Assembly (NCBI GenBank): GCA_017461625.1
Contig: JAFTXJ010000008.1
Span: 1 to 64,000, forward strand
Direction: 5' to 3'
Length of the DNA: 64,000 nt
Source of the DNA: Clostridia bacterium
Lineage (GTDB): Bacteria > Bacillota > Clostridia > Oscillospirales > Acutalibacteraceae
Shown here one piece after another: positions 51,359-60,096 of this stretch. Made by a program: the position numbers and the translations under genes. How positions within the stretch are numbered: position 1 is the stretch's first letter; every line of letters starts with the position of its first letter. The notes below the pieces were generated by a model, which had not been told where the DNA came from, did not search any database, and saw only the letters and a program-made list of their open reading frames with translations.

Positions 51359-51862
51359 ATGAACAAAGTTATCATAATCGGTTGCCCCGGTTCGGGGAAA
51401 ACCACTTTTGCCGAAAAACTTAATAAGCTAACCGGCTTGCCGTTATATCACCTTGATGCAATCTGGCATAAGCCTGACAAAACTCATATTCCGAGAGAAG
51501 AATTTGACCAAAGAATATCGGAGGTTTTTGCAACCGACAGTTGGATAATTGACGGCAATTATAACCGAACAATTGAAATGCGTCTTAAAGAATGTGACAC
51601 GGTTTTTCTCTTTGATTTGCCGACAGAAGTTTGTCTGCAGGGTGCAACCGAACGCCTCGGAAAAGGTCGCTATGACTTACCGTGGATTGAAACAGAATTA
51701 GACCCTGAATTTGAAGGGTTTATTAAGGATTTTGCAAAAACATCTTTACCGAGAATATATGAGCTGATAGAAAAATACAAAGAAGAAAAACAAGTTATAA
51801 TATTCAAATCAAGAAATGAAACTGACGAATATCTGAATAAACTGTCAGTTATACTGTTTTGA
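51359..51862 (+). CDS. P-loop kinase, FlaR/adenylate-kinase-like
   Basis: A 167-residue small P-loop NTPase. Walker A IIGCPGSGKTTFAEKL is at the N-terminus, followed by LYHLDAIWHKPDKTHI, WIIDGNYNRTIEMRL and the lid-like ATERLGKGRYDLPW. This arrangement matches the DNA-topology-modulation/FlaR-like family of adenylate-kinase-related proteins; its cellular substrate is unclear. The start is ATG 51359; the longer frame overlapping the upstream gene is rejected. Confidence 0.8.
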   Translation: MNKVIIIGCPGSGKTTFAEKLNKLTGLPLYHLDAIWHKPDKTHIPREEFDQRISEVFATDSWIIDGNYNRTIEMRLKECDTVFLFDLPTEVCLQGATERLGKGRYDLPWIETELDPEFEGFIKDFAKTSLPRIYELIEKYKEEKQVIIFKSRNETDEYLNKLSVILF

Positions 51863-51889
51863 AACAACAGATTATAAGAATGTTGTTTA

Positions 51890-51918
51890 TTGATTTTTTA
51901 TATTACTTATGTTAAAAT
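51890..51918 (+). promoter_or_regulatory. promoter for the secreted lipase/EEP operon
   Basis: TTGATT (51890-51895), 17-nt spacer, TAAAAT (51913-51918); AAAGGAGG follows. Confidence 0.7.
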
Positions 51919-51939
51919 CTGTTAAAAGGAGGAATTTTT

Positions 51940-53154
51940 ATGAAAAAGATTTTGTCCGTATTATTAAGTGTTGTTTTGATTTTTTCTGCAACTGTTCCTG
52001 CATTTGCAGTTGAAGAAAAATACCCATTTATTTATGTTCACGGTATGGGTGCATGGGGCGAGGGTAACCCTGTCGAAAACATCGTTCCCAACTGGTGCGA
52101 TGCTGACGGCAATGACATTATCCCTATGCTTAACGAAAGAGGCTATGAGGTTTATAACCCTGCTGTTGGTATTCTCAGCAGTGCTTGGGACAGAGCCTGT
52201 GAGCTTTATGCTGCTTTGACCGGCACTATTACCGACTACGGTGAAGCTCATTCTGCTGCAGCCGGTCACGACCGTTACGGCAGAGACTACACAGGCAACG
52301 CTGTTATGGGTGAACCATGGGATATGGAAAGCCCCATCAACCTTCTTGGTCACTCTTTCGGCGGTGAAACCGTAAGAATGCTCGCTTCACTTCTTGCTTA
52401 TGGTGATGAAAGCGAAAGAGCTGCATCAGGTGACGATTGTTCACCGCTTTTCAAAGGTGGTCACGGCAAGGCTGTTCACGCTGTTATTGCTCTTTCTTCA
52501 CCTCACAACGGTTCACAGGTTGCTAATACTCTTTATGACCCTGAATGGCCTGTTGTTATGATTATTGCATTGATGAATGTTCTCGGTGCAATTAACAGAG
52601 TGATCCCTGTTTATGAGCCCCTTATGGAGCAATGGGGAATTTCGGGTGAAGGAATGACCTTTAATCCTTTGAATTGGTTCAAAATTGCACGCAGCACCGA
52701 TAACTGCGGTTATGAGCTTACACTCAGAGGTGCGGCTGCCCTTAATGAACAGATTAAAATGAACCCATATGCATATTATTATTCTTACACTTCTCTTTGC
52801 TCAGGCACACCTGAGTTTGAGGGTGTTGAGCCTGATTTCAGTATTTTTATTTTTGATTTATCCTGTAAGGATATTCTTGAATCTGAGGGTGAAATCATTG
52901 ACGGAATTGAAATGAAAGACGGTTGGATTGCCAATGACGGCATTGTTCCGTTAATCAGTGCTCTTTATCCCTTTGATGACCCTCACGCTGATTTTGAGGA
53001 GAGTAAAAAAATCGAAAAAGGTGTATGGTATGTTATGCCAACTCTTATGGGAACAGACCATTACGATTTCAGCCGAGGTACCGATATTGAGGGTGGCTAT
53101 ATCGAGTTTTATATGAATATGATGGATATGGTAAACACAAACGGTGGCAAGTGA
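51940..53154 (+). CDS. secreted lipase
   Basis: A 404-residue exported paralog of the hydrolase at 1049-2206. A signal peptide (MKKILSVLLSVVLIFSATVPAFA) is cleaved near residue 24. Motifs: YVHGMGAWGEG (oxyanion), the nucleophile elbow GHSFGGETVRM (Ser ~136), a late Asp in ANDGIVPLIS and His in GTDHYDFS. It is likely a triacylglycerol or phospholipid lipase acting outside the cell. It is coupled to the membrane-anchored EEP protein 1 nt downstream. Confidence 0.88.
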   Translation: MKKILSVLLSVVLIFSATVPAFAVEEKYPFIYVHGMGAWGEGNPVENIVPNWCDADGNDIIPMLNERGYEVYNPAVGILSSAWDRACELYAALTGTITDYGEAHSAAAGHDRYGRDYTGNAVMGEPWDMESPINLLGHSFGGETVRMLASLLAYGDESERAASGDDCSPLFKGGHGKAVHAVIALSSPHNGSQVANTLYDPEWPVVMIIALMNVLGAINRVIPVYEPLMEQWGISGEGMTFNPLNWFKIARSTDNCGYELTLRGAAALNEQIKMNPYAYYYSYTSLCSGTPEFEGVEPDFSIFIFDLSCKDILESEGEIIDGIEMKDGWIANDGIVPLISALYPFDDPHADFEESKKIEKGVWYVMPTLMGTDHYDFSRGTDIEGGYIEFYMNMMDMVNTNGGK

Positions 53155-53155
53155 T

Positions 53156-54055
53156 ATGAAAACATTTAAAAAAGTTGCCTTATCGGTTGTTTGTGTTATT
53201 CTTGTTCTTGCAGTTGTGGTAACAGGTGTTTTAGGTTTTTATTTTCCGAGATACCTCAATAAAAAAGAGGTTGCCGAAATTAAAATTGAAAATACCGATG
53301 AAATTACAATGATGAGCTGCAATCTCCGTTGCCTCACTCCGCTTGATTTTGGTAAAAAATCGTGGTTTTACAGAGCCGAGCTTGTTATGGAGGGCATCAA
53401 AACCAATGCACCCGGAATTATTGGTTTTCAAGAGGCTACCAAATGGCAGTATAATTACCTTGTGGACTGCCTTGAGGGTTATGACTCGGTTATAACTTAT
53501 CGAGATAATTCAATAATTGCCGAAGGATGCCCTGTTTTTTATAACACTGCTCTTTACACCCTTGTGGATAAAGGCTCATTTTGGCTTTCTGAAACTCCCG
53601 AAGAAATGAGTAAGGATTGGGGCGCGGCCTGTTACAGAATCTGCAGTTATGTTATCCTCACAGAAAAGGCAACCGACAAGCAGTTTGTTGTTTTTAACAC
53701 TCATCTTGACCATATAAGTGATGAAGCGAGAATTAAGGGTGTAGGTGTTATTCTTGATAAAATCAAACAGTTCGGCTCATATCCCAGTGTTATTATGGGT
53801 GATTTCAATGCCGAGGAAGGCACTGAAACTTACATAAAGGTTACAGAAAATTTCCTTGATGTGCGTTATGAAACCGAAAATACAGATGATGCAATTACAT
53901 ATCAGGATTGGGGGCAGACAGGACTTCAACTTGACTATTTTATGATTTCAAAAACAGGATTTGAAGTGCTCAGCTATGATGTTGTTGACGAGCTTTACGG
54001 TGGCAATTATTCTGCCGACCATTTCCCCATAGTTTTAAAAACTAAATTGAATTGA
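53156..54055 (+). CDS. membrane-anchored endonuclease/exonuclease/phosphatase-family hydrolase
   Basis: A 299-residue EEP-fold protein with an N-terminal membrane anchor (VALSVVCVILVLAVVVTGVLG). Catalytic motifs: SCNLRCLTP (Asn), IIGFQEATK (Glu), NTHLDHISD (His/Asp), MGDFNAEEGT (Asp-Asn) and the C-terminal Asp-His in YSADHFPIV. Extracellular EEP members include phosphodiesterases, nucleases and sphingomyelinases. It starts 1 nt after the lipase stop. A joint role in membrane-lipid or nucleic-acid scavenging is inference. Confidence 0.87.
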   Translation: MKTFKKVALSVVCVILVLAVVVTGVLGFYFPRYLNKKEVAEIKIENTDEITMMSCNLRCLTPLDFGKKSWFYRAELVMEGIKTNAPGIIGFQEATKWQYNYLVDCLEGYDSVITYRDNSIIAEGCPVFYNTALYTLVDKGSFWLSETPEEMSKDWGAACYRICSYVILTEKATDKQFVVFNTHLDHISDEARIKGVGVILDKIKQFGSYPSVIMGDFNAEEGTETYIKVTENFLDVRYETENTDDAITYQDWGQTGLQLDYFMISKTGFEVLSYDVVDELYGGNYSADHFPIVLKTKLN

Positions 54056-54059
54056 CCAG

Positions 54060-54088
54060 AAGCGGTGAGTAAAGGCTCACCGCTTTTT
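54060..54088 (+). terminator. intrinsic terminator
   Basis: AGCGGTGAG / CTCACCGCT stem with a 6-nt loop, followed by TTTTG. Confidence 0.85.
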
Positions 54089-54140
54089 GAATATAAATCC
54101 TCATTTAGTGAATATTATAAAGTATATTTCAAAAAATCGG

Positions 54141-54169
54141 TTGACCTCGGGCTGAATTTATTATAAAAT
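54141..54169 (+). promoter_or_regulatory. promoter for the TVP38-like/galK operon
   Basis: TTGACC (54141-54146), 17-nt spacer, TAAAAT (54164-54169). Confidence 0.7.
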
Positions 54170-54201
54170 AGAATGATTGAAAAAATAAGGAGTGATGATG
54201 G

Positions 54202-54972
54202 CTGGATAACAAGAGAAAAAGATATATTAAAAGAAATCTTCTTAACATCGCTTCTTTTATATTTTTGCTCATAGCTGTTGCACTGGTTGTTTTGCTTATT
54301 CTTTCAACTAACGATAAGATTCAGTATTGGTGGCAAACCTACCAATCGTATCTTGATATTGTTCAACAGCGGGTTGAAAATATGGGCAGTGAGGCATATT
54401 TGATATTTACCCTTATGTTCTTATTTTCGTTTAAAGCGTTTATTCCCATATATCCGATTTCCATCGTCTGTGCCGCAACGGGTGTTGTTTTTCCCTTTTA
54501 CTTTGCTTTGCCACTCAATATTATCGGAATGGGTCTTAATTATACCCTCAAGTACTGGTGGGGAAAGCGAATAGGTCCGGGCGGAGTTAATGTTATTTTA
54601 AAGCGTAATGAAACCTTACGCATTGTAATGAGACAAGACGGCAGAGGGAACCCGTGGCTGTTGGTGTTTTTTAGATTATTGCCCAGCTTTCCGATTAACC
54701 TTGTAAGCCAACTTTACGGCTCTATGGGCTTTAATTATTGGAAATATTTAGGTCTTTCACTTGCAGGTAATCTTCCGCTGCTTATTTCTTACACGGTAGT
54801 CGGTCGCCATATGTATAATCCGTTTTCTGCAGGATTTTTATTGCCGCTTATCATTATTGCATCTTTGTCATCTGCTGCGTGTTACCTTGCAGGTGTTATT
54901 CTTTATTACAAAAAGAAAAAAAGGAGAAAGAAAAATGTCAGACATCAAAATCTTAAAAACCAGTCTTATTAA
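54202..54972 (+). CDS. TVP38/TMEM64-family membrane protein, unusual start
   Basis: A DedA-like/TVP38 family protein of about 256 residues. AAGGAG (54187-54192) sits 9 nt before CTG 54202, which opens a frame with a basic N-terminus then TM1. The only ATGs nearby (54195, 54198) read just MMAG before a stop one frame away. The first ordinary start in frame, TTG 54265, lacks a ribosome site and would cut into TM1. Either CTG is used or one base is inserted near 54200-54205. SNARE-associated motifs are visible in FFRLLPSFPINLVSQLYG and GNLPLLISYTVVG. It overlaps galK by 38 nt. Confidence 0.75.
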   Translation: MDNKRKRYIKRNLLNIASFIFLLIAVALVVLLILSTNDKIQYWWQTYQSYLDIVQQRVENMGSEAYLIFTLMFLFSFKAFIPIYPISIVCAATGVVFPFYFALPLNIIGMGLNYTLKYWWGKRIGPGGVNVILKRNETLRIVMRQDGRGNPWLLVFFRLLPSFPINLVSQLYGSMGFNYWKYLGLSLAGNLPLLISYTVVGRHMYNPFSAGFLLPLIIIASLSSAACYLAGVILYYKKKKRRKKNVRHQNLKNQSY

Positions 54973-56215
54973 CGGCGAGCTTGACGAAGCTTTGCTTAAA
55001 GTATATACACCCGAATCATTGCCTTTCCAGAAAGAAAGGCATGCAAAAGTTTTTGATACTTTTGCAGAGCTTTACGGTGAAAATGAAGACGTTGCAATGT
55101 TCAGTGCACCGGGCAGAACAGAAGTTGGTGGTAACCACACCGACCATAACCACGGTAAGGTGCTTGCTGCTGCAATCAATCTTGACACAATTGCCCTTGC
55201 ATCAAAAAGAAGTGACAGCATTGTTTGTGAAAAGTCAGCAGGTCATTCTATGAACAAGGTTGATGTTTCTGATCTTTCGGTTCGTCCCGAAGAGTTTGGT
55301 GAGTCAGCCGCACTTATTCGCGGTATGTGTGCAGGTTTTAAAGAGTACGGCTATGAAATCGGCGGCTTTAATGCCACAGGCGTAACTCAGGTGCTTTCAG
55401 GCTCAGGTCTTTCATCTTCAGCTGCATTTGAAGTGCTTATAGGTGCAATTCTTAACGGACTTTATAACGACAACAAGGTTTCTGCAGTTGACATTGCAAA
55501 AATCGCACAGTATGCAGAAAACAAATATTTCAATAAGCCAAGCGGTCTTATGGATCAGATGGCAAGCTCTGTGGGTGGATTTATTTCAATTGACTTTGAA
55601 GATACAAAGAACCCTGTTATTAATAAGATTGACTTCGATTTTGGTGCAACAGGTCATTCTCTTTGCATTGTTGATACAAAGGGAAGTCATGCAGATTTAA
55701 CTGATGAATATGCCGCAGTTCGTGGTGAAATGGAAGCTGCAGCTGCTTGCTTTGGAAAGAGTGTTCTTCGTGAAGTTGATGAAAATGAGTTTTATAAGAA
55801 TATTAATCTCGTTCGTGAAAAGGCTAACGACAGAGCTGTTCTTCGTGCAACCCATTTCTATAACGAAAACCGTAGGGTAGAGGAGCTCAAAGCTGCTCTT
55901 TCTCAGGGCGATTTTGAGGCTTTCAAGGCTGTAATCACCGAAAGTGGACATTCTTCATTTATGTTTAACCAGAATGTTTTTGCCGCTTGTCAGACTGCCA
56001 CTCAGCCTGTCTCCGTTGCACTTTCAATTTGCGAAAGAGTGCTCAAAGGTAAAGGTGCTTGGCGTGTTCACGGTGGCGGATTTGCAGGTACAATACAGGC
56101 CTTTGTTCCCGATTGTGCACTCCAAGAGTTCAAGTCAGCTATGCAGGCAGTTTTTGGTGATGATGCTTGCTATATTCTCAAAATCCGTAACTTCGGTGGA
56201 ATTGAGCTTTATTAA
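54935..56215 (+). CDS. galK: galactokinase (divergent clostridial type)
   Basis: ATP-dependent phosphorylation of galactose, first step of the Leloir route. 426 residues, a GHMP kinase. ATG 54935 is behind AAGGAGAAAG. Motif 1 is PGRTEVGGNHTDHNHG instead of the usual GRxNLIGEHxDYN; motif 2 is VLSGSGLSSSAAFEVL; motif 3 is RVHGGGFAGTIQAFVP. The changed motif 1, which holds sugar-contacting residues, could shift specificity. No galT or galE is in the window; galM lies at 30.6 kb. Confidence 0.85.
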   Translation: MSDIKILKTSLINGELDEALLKVYTPESLPFQKERHAKVFDTFAELYGENEDVAMFSAPGRTEVGGNHTDHNHGKVLAAAINLDTIALASKRSDSIVCEKSAGHSMNKVDVSDLSVRPEEFGESAALIRGMCAGFKEYGYEIGGFNATGVTQVLSGSGLSSSAAFEVLIGAILNGLYNDNKVSAVDIAKIAQYAENKYFNKPSGLMDQMASSVGGFISIDFEDTKNPVINKIDFDFGATGHSLCIVDTKGSHADLTDEYAAVRGEMEAAAACFGKSVLREVDENEFYKNINLVREKANDRAVLRATHFYNENRRVEELKAALSQGDFEAFKAVITESGHSSFMFNQNVFAACQTATQPVSVALSICERVLKGKGAWRVHGGGFAGTIQAFVPDCALQEFKSAMQAVFGDDACYILKIRNFGGIELY

Positions 56216-56225
56216 TACATAAATA

Positions 56226-56259
56226 ACAGACACCGCCCACCAAGGCGGTTGTTTGTTTT
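56226..56259 (+). terminator. intrinsic terminator after galK
   Basis: ACCGCC / GGCGGT hairpin followed by TTGTTTGTTTT. Confidence 0.7.
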
Positions 56260-56271
56260 AGAGGGTAGTAT

Positions 56272-57294
56272 ATGAATATTAAAGAAACTTTATTTGACTT
56301 AGCTAAGGCTTCATCTGCTCCGGGGCAGGAATGTTGCATTGCCCCTGTTGCTGAGAAGTTGCTTTCACAGTATATGAGTGTTGCCACCGATAACTTAGGT
56401 AATGTAGTGGGTCATAAAGAGGGTAACGGCACTCACTTTTTGCTTGATGCTCACCTTGACTCAATCGGAATGATTGTAACTGCTGTTGAAGAAAACGGAT
56501 TTCTCAGAGTTGATAAATGCGGAGGAATTGATATTCGCACAATTTCAGCTCAGGACGTAATTGTTCACGGTCGGGAAGATTTATTTGGCGTTGTTACTTC
56601 AACTCCGCCCCACCTTGCCTCAGGTGACGGCAAAAAAGCATCGGGTTTTGATGAGATTATGATTGACACAGGCATTGACGGTGACAGAATTTCCTCTCTT
56701 GTTTCACCGGGTGACAGAGTTACTCTTAAAACACCTTATAATGAAATGGAAAACGGAACATTGTCAGGTGCTTATTTTGATAATAAAGCAGGTGTGTGTG
56801 CCGTTCTGCGTTGCCTTGAAATTTTAAAAGAAAAAGACTGCAACAATGAAATCACTGTGCTTTTCTCTGCTCAGGAGGAGGCAGGTCTTATCGGCGCAAG
56901 AGCAGGGGGATTTAACTGCAATGCAGACAAATGCTTTTGTGTGGATGTGAGCTTTGCCAAAACAAACGCAACTCCTAAAAATATCACTGCAACTCTTGGT
57001 GGCGGTACAATGATTGGCTTTGCACCGGTTCTCAGTTATGAAATGAGCCGACAGCTTGAAAGTCTTGCTAAAGAAAAAAATATTCCTTATCAGCTTGAAA
57101 TAATGTCTTCTTCAACAGGCACAAATGCCGATGTTATTGCGGTTTCTGCTCAAGGTAAAAAGACTGCACTTTTGTCTTTGCCTCTTAAGAATATGCACAC
57201 AGGTGTTGAGATGATTAACCCTGTAGATATTGAATATACTTCTCAGCTTATGGCTGAATACATTCTCACTTTCGGAGGTGCCGACAATGCTTGA
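56272..57294 (+). CDS. M42 family aminopeptidase/glutamylpeptidase-like, copy 1
   Basis: A 340-residue dinuclear metallopeptidase. Metal and catalytic residues are visible: LLDAHLDSIG (His), YFDNKAGVC (bridging Asp), FSAQEEAGLIGA (general base Glu pair), CVDVSFA (Asp) and KNMHTGVEMI (final His). It is cytoplasmic, trimming peptides from the N-terminus, and is expected to form large dodecamers. It precedes a second M42 gene whose start overlaps its stop by 8 nt. Confidence 0.9.
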   Translation: MNIKETLFDLAKASSAPGQECCIAPVAEKLLSQYMSVATDNLGNVVGHKEGNGTHFLLDAHLDSIGMIVTAVEENGFLRVDKCGGIDIRTISAQDVIVHGREDLFGVVTSTPPHLASGDGKKASGFDEIMIDTGIDGDRISSLVSPGDRVTLKTPYNEMENGTLSGAYFDNKAGVCAVLRCLEILKEKDCNNEITVLFSAQEEAGLIGARAGGFNCNADKCFCVDVSFAKTNATPKNITATLGGGTMIGFAPVLSYEMSRQLESLAKEKNIPYQLEIMSSSTGTNADVIAVSAQGKKTALLSLPLKNMHTGVEMINPVDIEYTSQLMAEYILTFGGADNA

Positions 57295-58309
57295 TTTAAT
57301 TAAAAATCTTTGTGCTCTTGACGGCATTTCAGGCAGAGAAAGTGCAGTAAGAGATTATATTATTTCTCAGATTAAAGACTATGCAACCGACATTATGGTT
57401 GACCCTCTGGGTAATCTTCTTGTGTATAAAGGTGGTGCAAAAGAGGGTAATAAAAGGGTGCTTCTTGATGCACATATGGATGAAGTGGGTTTTGTTATCA
57501 CCTCAATCAATTCTGACGGTACACTCAGTTTTGAATGTGTCGGAGGAATTAACGCTTCTGTTATGCTCGGCAGACCCGTAACGGTTGGCGAAAATAAAAT
57601 TAACGGTGTTATAGGTGTGTTGCCTGTTCATCTTTTGCCCGCCGATAAGAAAGCAGAGCTTCCGGACGTAAAAAGCCTTTGCATTGACATCGGTGCCAAT
57701 ACAAAAGAAGAAGCAGAAGACCTTGTAAAAGCAGGCGATATGGCTTGCTTTCAGTCAGAATTTGTCGCTTACGGTGACGGATATATAAAATCCAAAGCCC
57801 TTGATGACAGAGCAGGCTGTGCAATTTTGATTGATATGATAAAATCCGATTTGCCTGTTGATATGTATTTCAGTTTTTCTGTTGGTGAAGAGGTTGGTAT
57901 GGGTATGGCAGGCACAGGTGTTTTTACCGTTGAGCCTGACTACGCCATTGTTGTTGAAACTACTACTGCCGCAGATTTAGCAGGTGTAGAAGAGCATAAA
58001 ACCGTCTGTAAGCTTGGCAATGGAGGAGTTGTTTCTTTTATGGACAGACGTACTGTTTATGACAAACAGCTTTTTGACCGTGCTTTTAAAATTGCAGAAG
58101 AAAAGGGTATCCGTTTGCAAACAAAATCAATGGTAGCAGGTGGTAATAATGCAGGTGTTATTCATACATCTGTCGGGGGAGTGAAAACAGTTGCGGTGTC
58201 ACTTCCTTGTCGCTATCTTCATTCACCCTCTTGTGTAATTAAGGCAAGTGATATTGAAGAAACAAAAAAGATTATCCTTGCCCTTTCGGAGGAGTTTGCA
58301 AATGATTAA
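57287..58309 (+). CDS. M42 family aminopeptidase, copy 2
   Basis: A 340-residue paralog. Motifs: LLDAHMDEVGF, KALDDRAGC, FSVGEEVGMGMAGTG, IVVETTTAAD and CRYLHSPSCVI with the terminal His. The start is ATG 57287 behind GGAGGTG, overlapping the upstream stop; the longer frame from 57230 is rejected. The two copies have different Glu/Asp metal ligands (VDVS vs VETT), so they may differ in metal or substrate preference, or form mixed oligomers. Confidence 0.9.
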   Translation: MLDLIKNLCALDGISGRESAVRDYIISQIKDYATDIMVDPLGNLLVYKGGAKEGNKRVLLDAHMDEVGFVITSINSDGTLSFECVGGINASVMLGRPVTVGENKINGVIGVLPVHLLPADKKAELPDVKSLCIDIGANTKEEAEDLVKAGDMACFQSEFVAYGDGYIKSKALDDRAGCAILIDMIKSDLPVDMYFSFSVGEEVGMGMAGTGVFTVEPDYAIVVETTTAADLAGVEEHKTVCKLGNGGVVSFMDRRTVYDKQLFDRAFKIAEEKGIRLQTKSMVAGGNNAGVIHTSVGGVKTVAVSLPCRYLHSPSCVIKASDIEETKKIILALSEEFAND

Positions 58310-59057
58310 GTTTGTTGATTCAGGCGAATACAGCCTTGATGAAGTCTGCTCAAAGGATGTTTTCGGAACAAGGATTTTAGCGTATTTCAACACTTATTCC
58401 TACGAGTTTGATTTTATAAGATTCTGGGTTCAGCTTGATGAAAATAACGCCATAGTCGCTGCTATCAGCCTTATTGACGGCAGTATGACTCTAACCTGTG
58501 ATGAAAATGCCGATTTTGAAGAGCTTGCTGCTTTTATTAAAATGATAGGTTATTCATCATTGCAATGCGAGCGTCAGGCGATGAAAAACCTCAGCTTAAA
58601 TGAAGACATCTGGGGATATGTTGTAAGATACAGTAACATAACCGACAGAGAAAAATATAATATAACCCTTTGTGAAAATGTGGATTACAAGGATGTTTAT
58701 CACCTTATAAAATCTGCCGACCTTCTGGGAGTCGGCGAATATCTGCCATGGCTTTCTGATGTTACTCACAGAGTGAAAAAAGGAACAGCCAAAGCTGCCC
58801 TTGCTTTAGAAAACGGTGAGCCTGCCGCTTGTGCAATGAAACTGTTTGTTACGGATAAAGCTGTTCTTTTAGGTGCAGTTGCCACCGACAAAAATCACCG
58901 TGGCAAAGGTCTCGGTGGGGGATTGGTTACCCTTTTAGGCAATGAATCTGTGAGCGAGGGAAAGCGAACAGAGCTTCTTTGCAAACACGATTCAATAGTT
59001 GATTTTTACCGTTCAATCGGTTTCACCGTTGTGGGAGAATGGGCGATAGTAGATTAA
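58302..59057 (+). CDS. GNAT acetyltransferase
   Basis: A 251-residue protein. The C-terminal half has the GNAT core: AVATDKNHRGKGLGGGLVTLL and FYRSIGFTVVGEW. The N-terminal half is a divergent GNAT-like domain lacking the acetyl-CoA loop. The start is ATG 58302 behind GGAGGAG, overlapping the M42 stop by 8 nt, so it is translationally coupled to the peptidases. It may acetylate peptides or amino acids; this is inferred from context only. Confidence 0.8.
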   Translation: MIKFVDSGEYSLDEVCSKDVFGTRILAYFNTYSYEFDFIRFWVQLDENNAIVAAISLIDGSMTLTCDENADFEELAAFIKMIGYSSLQCERQAMKNLSLNEDIWGYVVRYSNITDREKYNITLCENVDYKDVYHLIKSADLLGVGEYLPWLSDVTHRVKKGTAKAALALENGEPAACAMKLFVTDKAVLLGAVATDKNHRGKGLGGGLVTLLGNESVSEGKRTELLCKHDSIVDFYRSIGFTVVGEWAIVD

Positions 59058-59103
59058 TCGCTATTAAAATGATAGGTGTTATTTATATAACAGAGGTGTA
59101 AAA

Positions 59104-59622
59104 ATGGCAAAACGAGTTGTAGTTGTTCCTTATGATGAACAATGGAAAACAGATTTTGAAACGATTAAGCAATATCTTTTAACGGCAGTAAAGGATATTG
59201 TAATCAGTGTTGAACATATCGGCAGCACTTCTGTTGAAGGTCTTTCTGCAAAACCGATTATTGACATCGATATTGTTATCAAAGATTATTCCGTATTTGA
59301 TGATGTTGTTGAAAACTTAGCGTCTCTTGGCTATATATACGAAGGAGATCTCGGCATAAAAGACAGAGAAGCATTTGATTATAGGGGAATTGCAGATTTA
59401 CCGAAACACCATTTGTATGTTTGCCCTGAATTTTCAGCAGAGCTTCACAAGCATCTTTCTTTCAGAAATTATTTGAGAAATAATACCGAAGCTGTGTTGA
59501 AATATAGCAATGTTAAAGAAGAGGGTGCAAGATTATTCCCTGACAGCATTGATGATTATATTTCCTATAAAGCACCTTGTATTGAGGAGATTTATAGGAA
59601 ATGCGAAAAGATAACAGATTAA
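59104..59622 (+). CDS. GrpB/UPF0157 nucleotidyltransferase-fold protein
   Basis: A 172-residue GrpB-family protein of the polymerase-beta nucleotidyltransferase fold: VVVPYDEQWKTDFE start, HIGSTSVEGLSAKPIIDIDIV (GS...DxD motif) and LPKHHLYVCPEF. Relatives have no agreed function; some are linked to CoaE. GAGGTG precedes the ATG. Its 3' end overlaps the start of the broken transposase copy 2. Confidence 0.88.
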   Translation: MAKRVVVVPYDEQWKTDFETIKQYLLTAVKDIVISVEHIGSTSVEGLSAKPIIDIDIVIKDYSVFDDVVENLASLGYIYEGDLGIKDREAFDYRGIADLPKHHLYVCPEFSAELHKHLSFRNYLRNNTEAVLKYSNVKEEGARLFPDSIDDYISYKAPCIEEIYRKCEKITD

Positions 59623-59701
59623 AAGGATTTGATTATTCTTCCGATGGAACATATTTCATTACAATCTGTGTAAAAGATAAGCAGAGAATTTTCGGTAACA
59701 T

Positions 59702-59726
59702 CGTAGGGGAGGCCATTGGCCGTCCG
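59702..59726 (+). repeat. REP with GTAG foot, inside transposase copy 2
   Basis: 25 bp: GTAG at 59703-59706 followed by the stem AGGCCATTGGCC-type palindrome. Inside the reading frame it encodes about VGEAIGRP. Confidence 0.7.
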
Positions 59727-59870
59727 TGGTGTCAGCTTTTGGAACACGGAAAAGTTGTTGAAGAAGTAATCAATAATATTGATAAAATATATAGCGGAGT
59801 CAAAATTGACAAACATAATAATTATGCCTGACCATATTCATTTGTTGGTTACTATTTTGCCAAATGAAAG

Positions 59871-59895
59871 CGGACGCCCAATGGGCGCCCCTACG
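59871..59895 (-). repeat. inverted REP with GTAG foot, inside transposase copy 2
   Basis: 25 bp in opposite orientation: stem GCCCAATGGGC, foot CTAC at 59891-59894. Against the first copy it differs at three sites, two of which (stem positions 11 and 19) are compensatory. Confidence 0.7.
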
Positions 59896-60096
59896 ATACC
59901 AAATATCATAAATAAATTCAAAGGATATGTCACAAAAAGAATAGGTTTCCCTGTTTGGCAGAAATTATATTACGACCACATCATTCGCGATGAAGAAGAC
60001 TACAATACGAAGTGGGAATATATTGAAAACAATCCGACCGCTTGGTATGATAGAAACAAAATATGATTTATAATCAGCGGTCAACGAGGAGGAAGT

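Larger units (their letters stand above)
59601..60066 (+). pseudogene. REP-associated tyrosine transposase, copy 2, single frameshift
   Basis: Nearly full length. The N-terminal NRLKGFDYSSDGTYFITI gives the first beta-strand. A +1 insertion around 59812-59820 breaks the frame just before MPDHIHLLVTILPNES (HUH motif). The second part runs to the catalytic-Tyr region DHIIRDEEDYN and stops at 60064-60066. Two inverted REP palindromes lie inside it, both in frame. If the frameshift is a sequencing error, the gene could be active. Confidence 0.82.
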
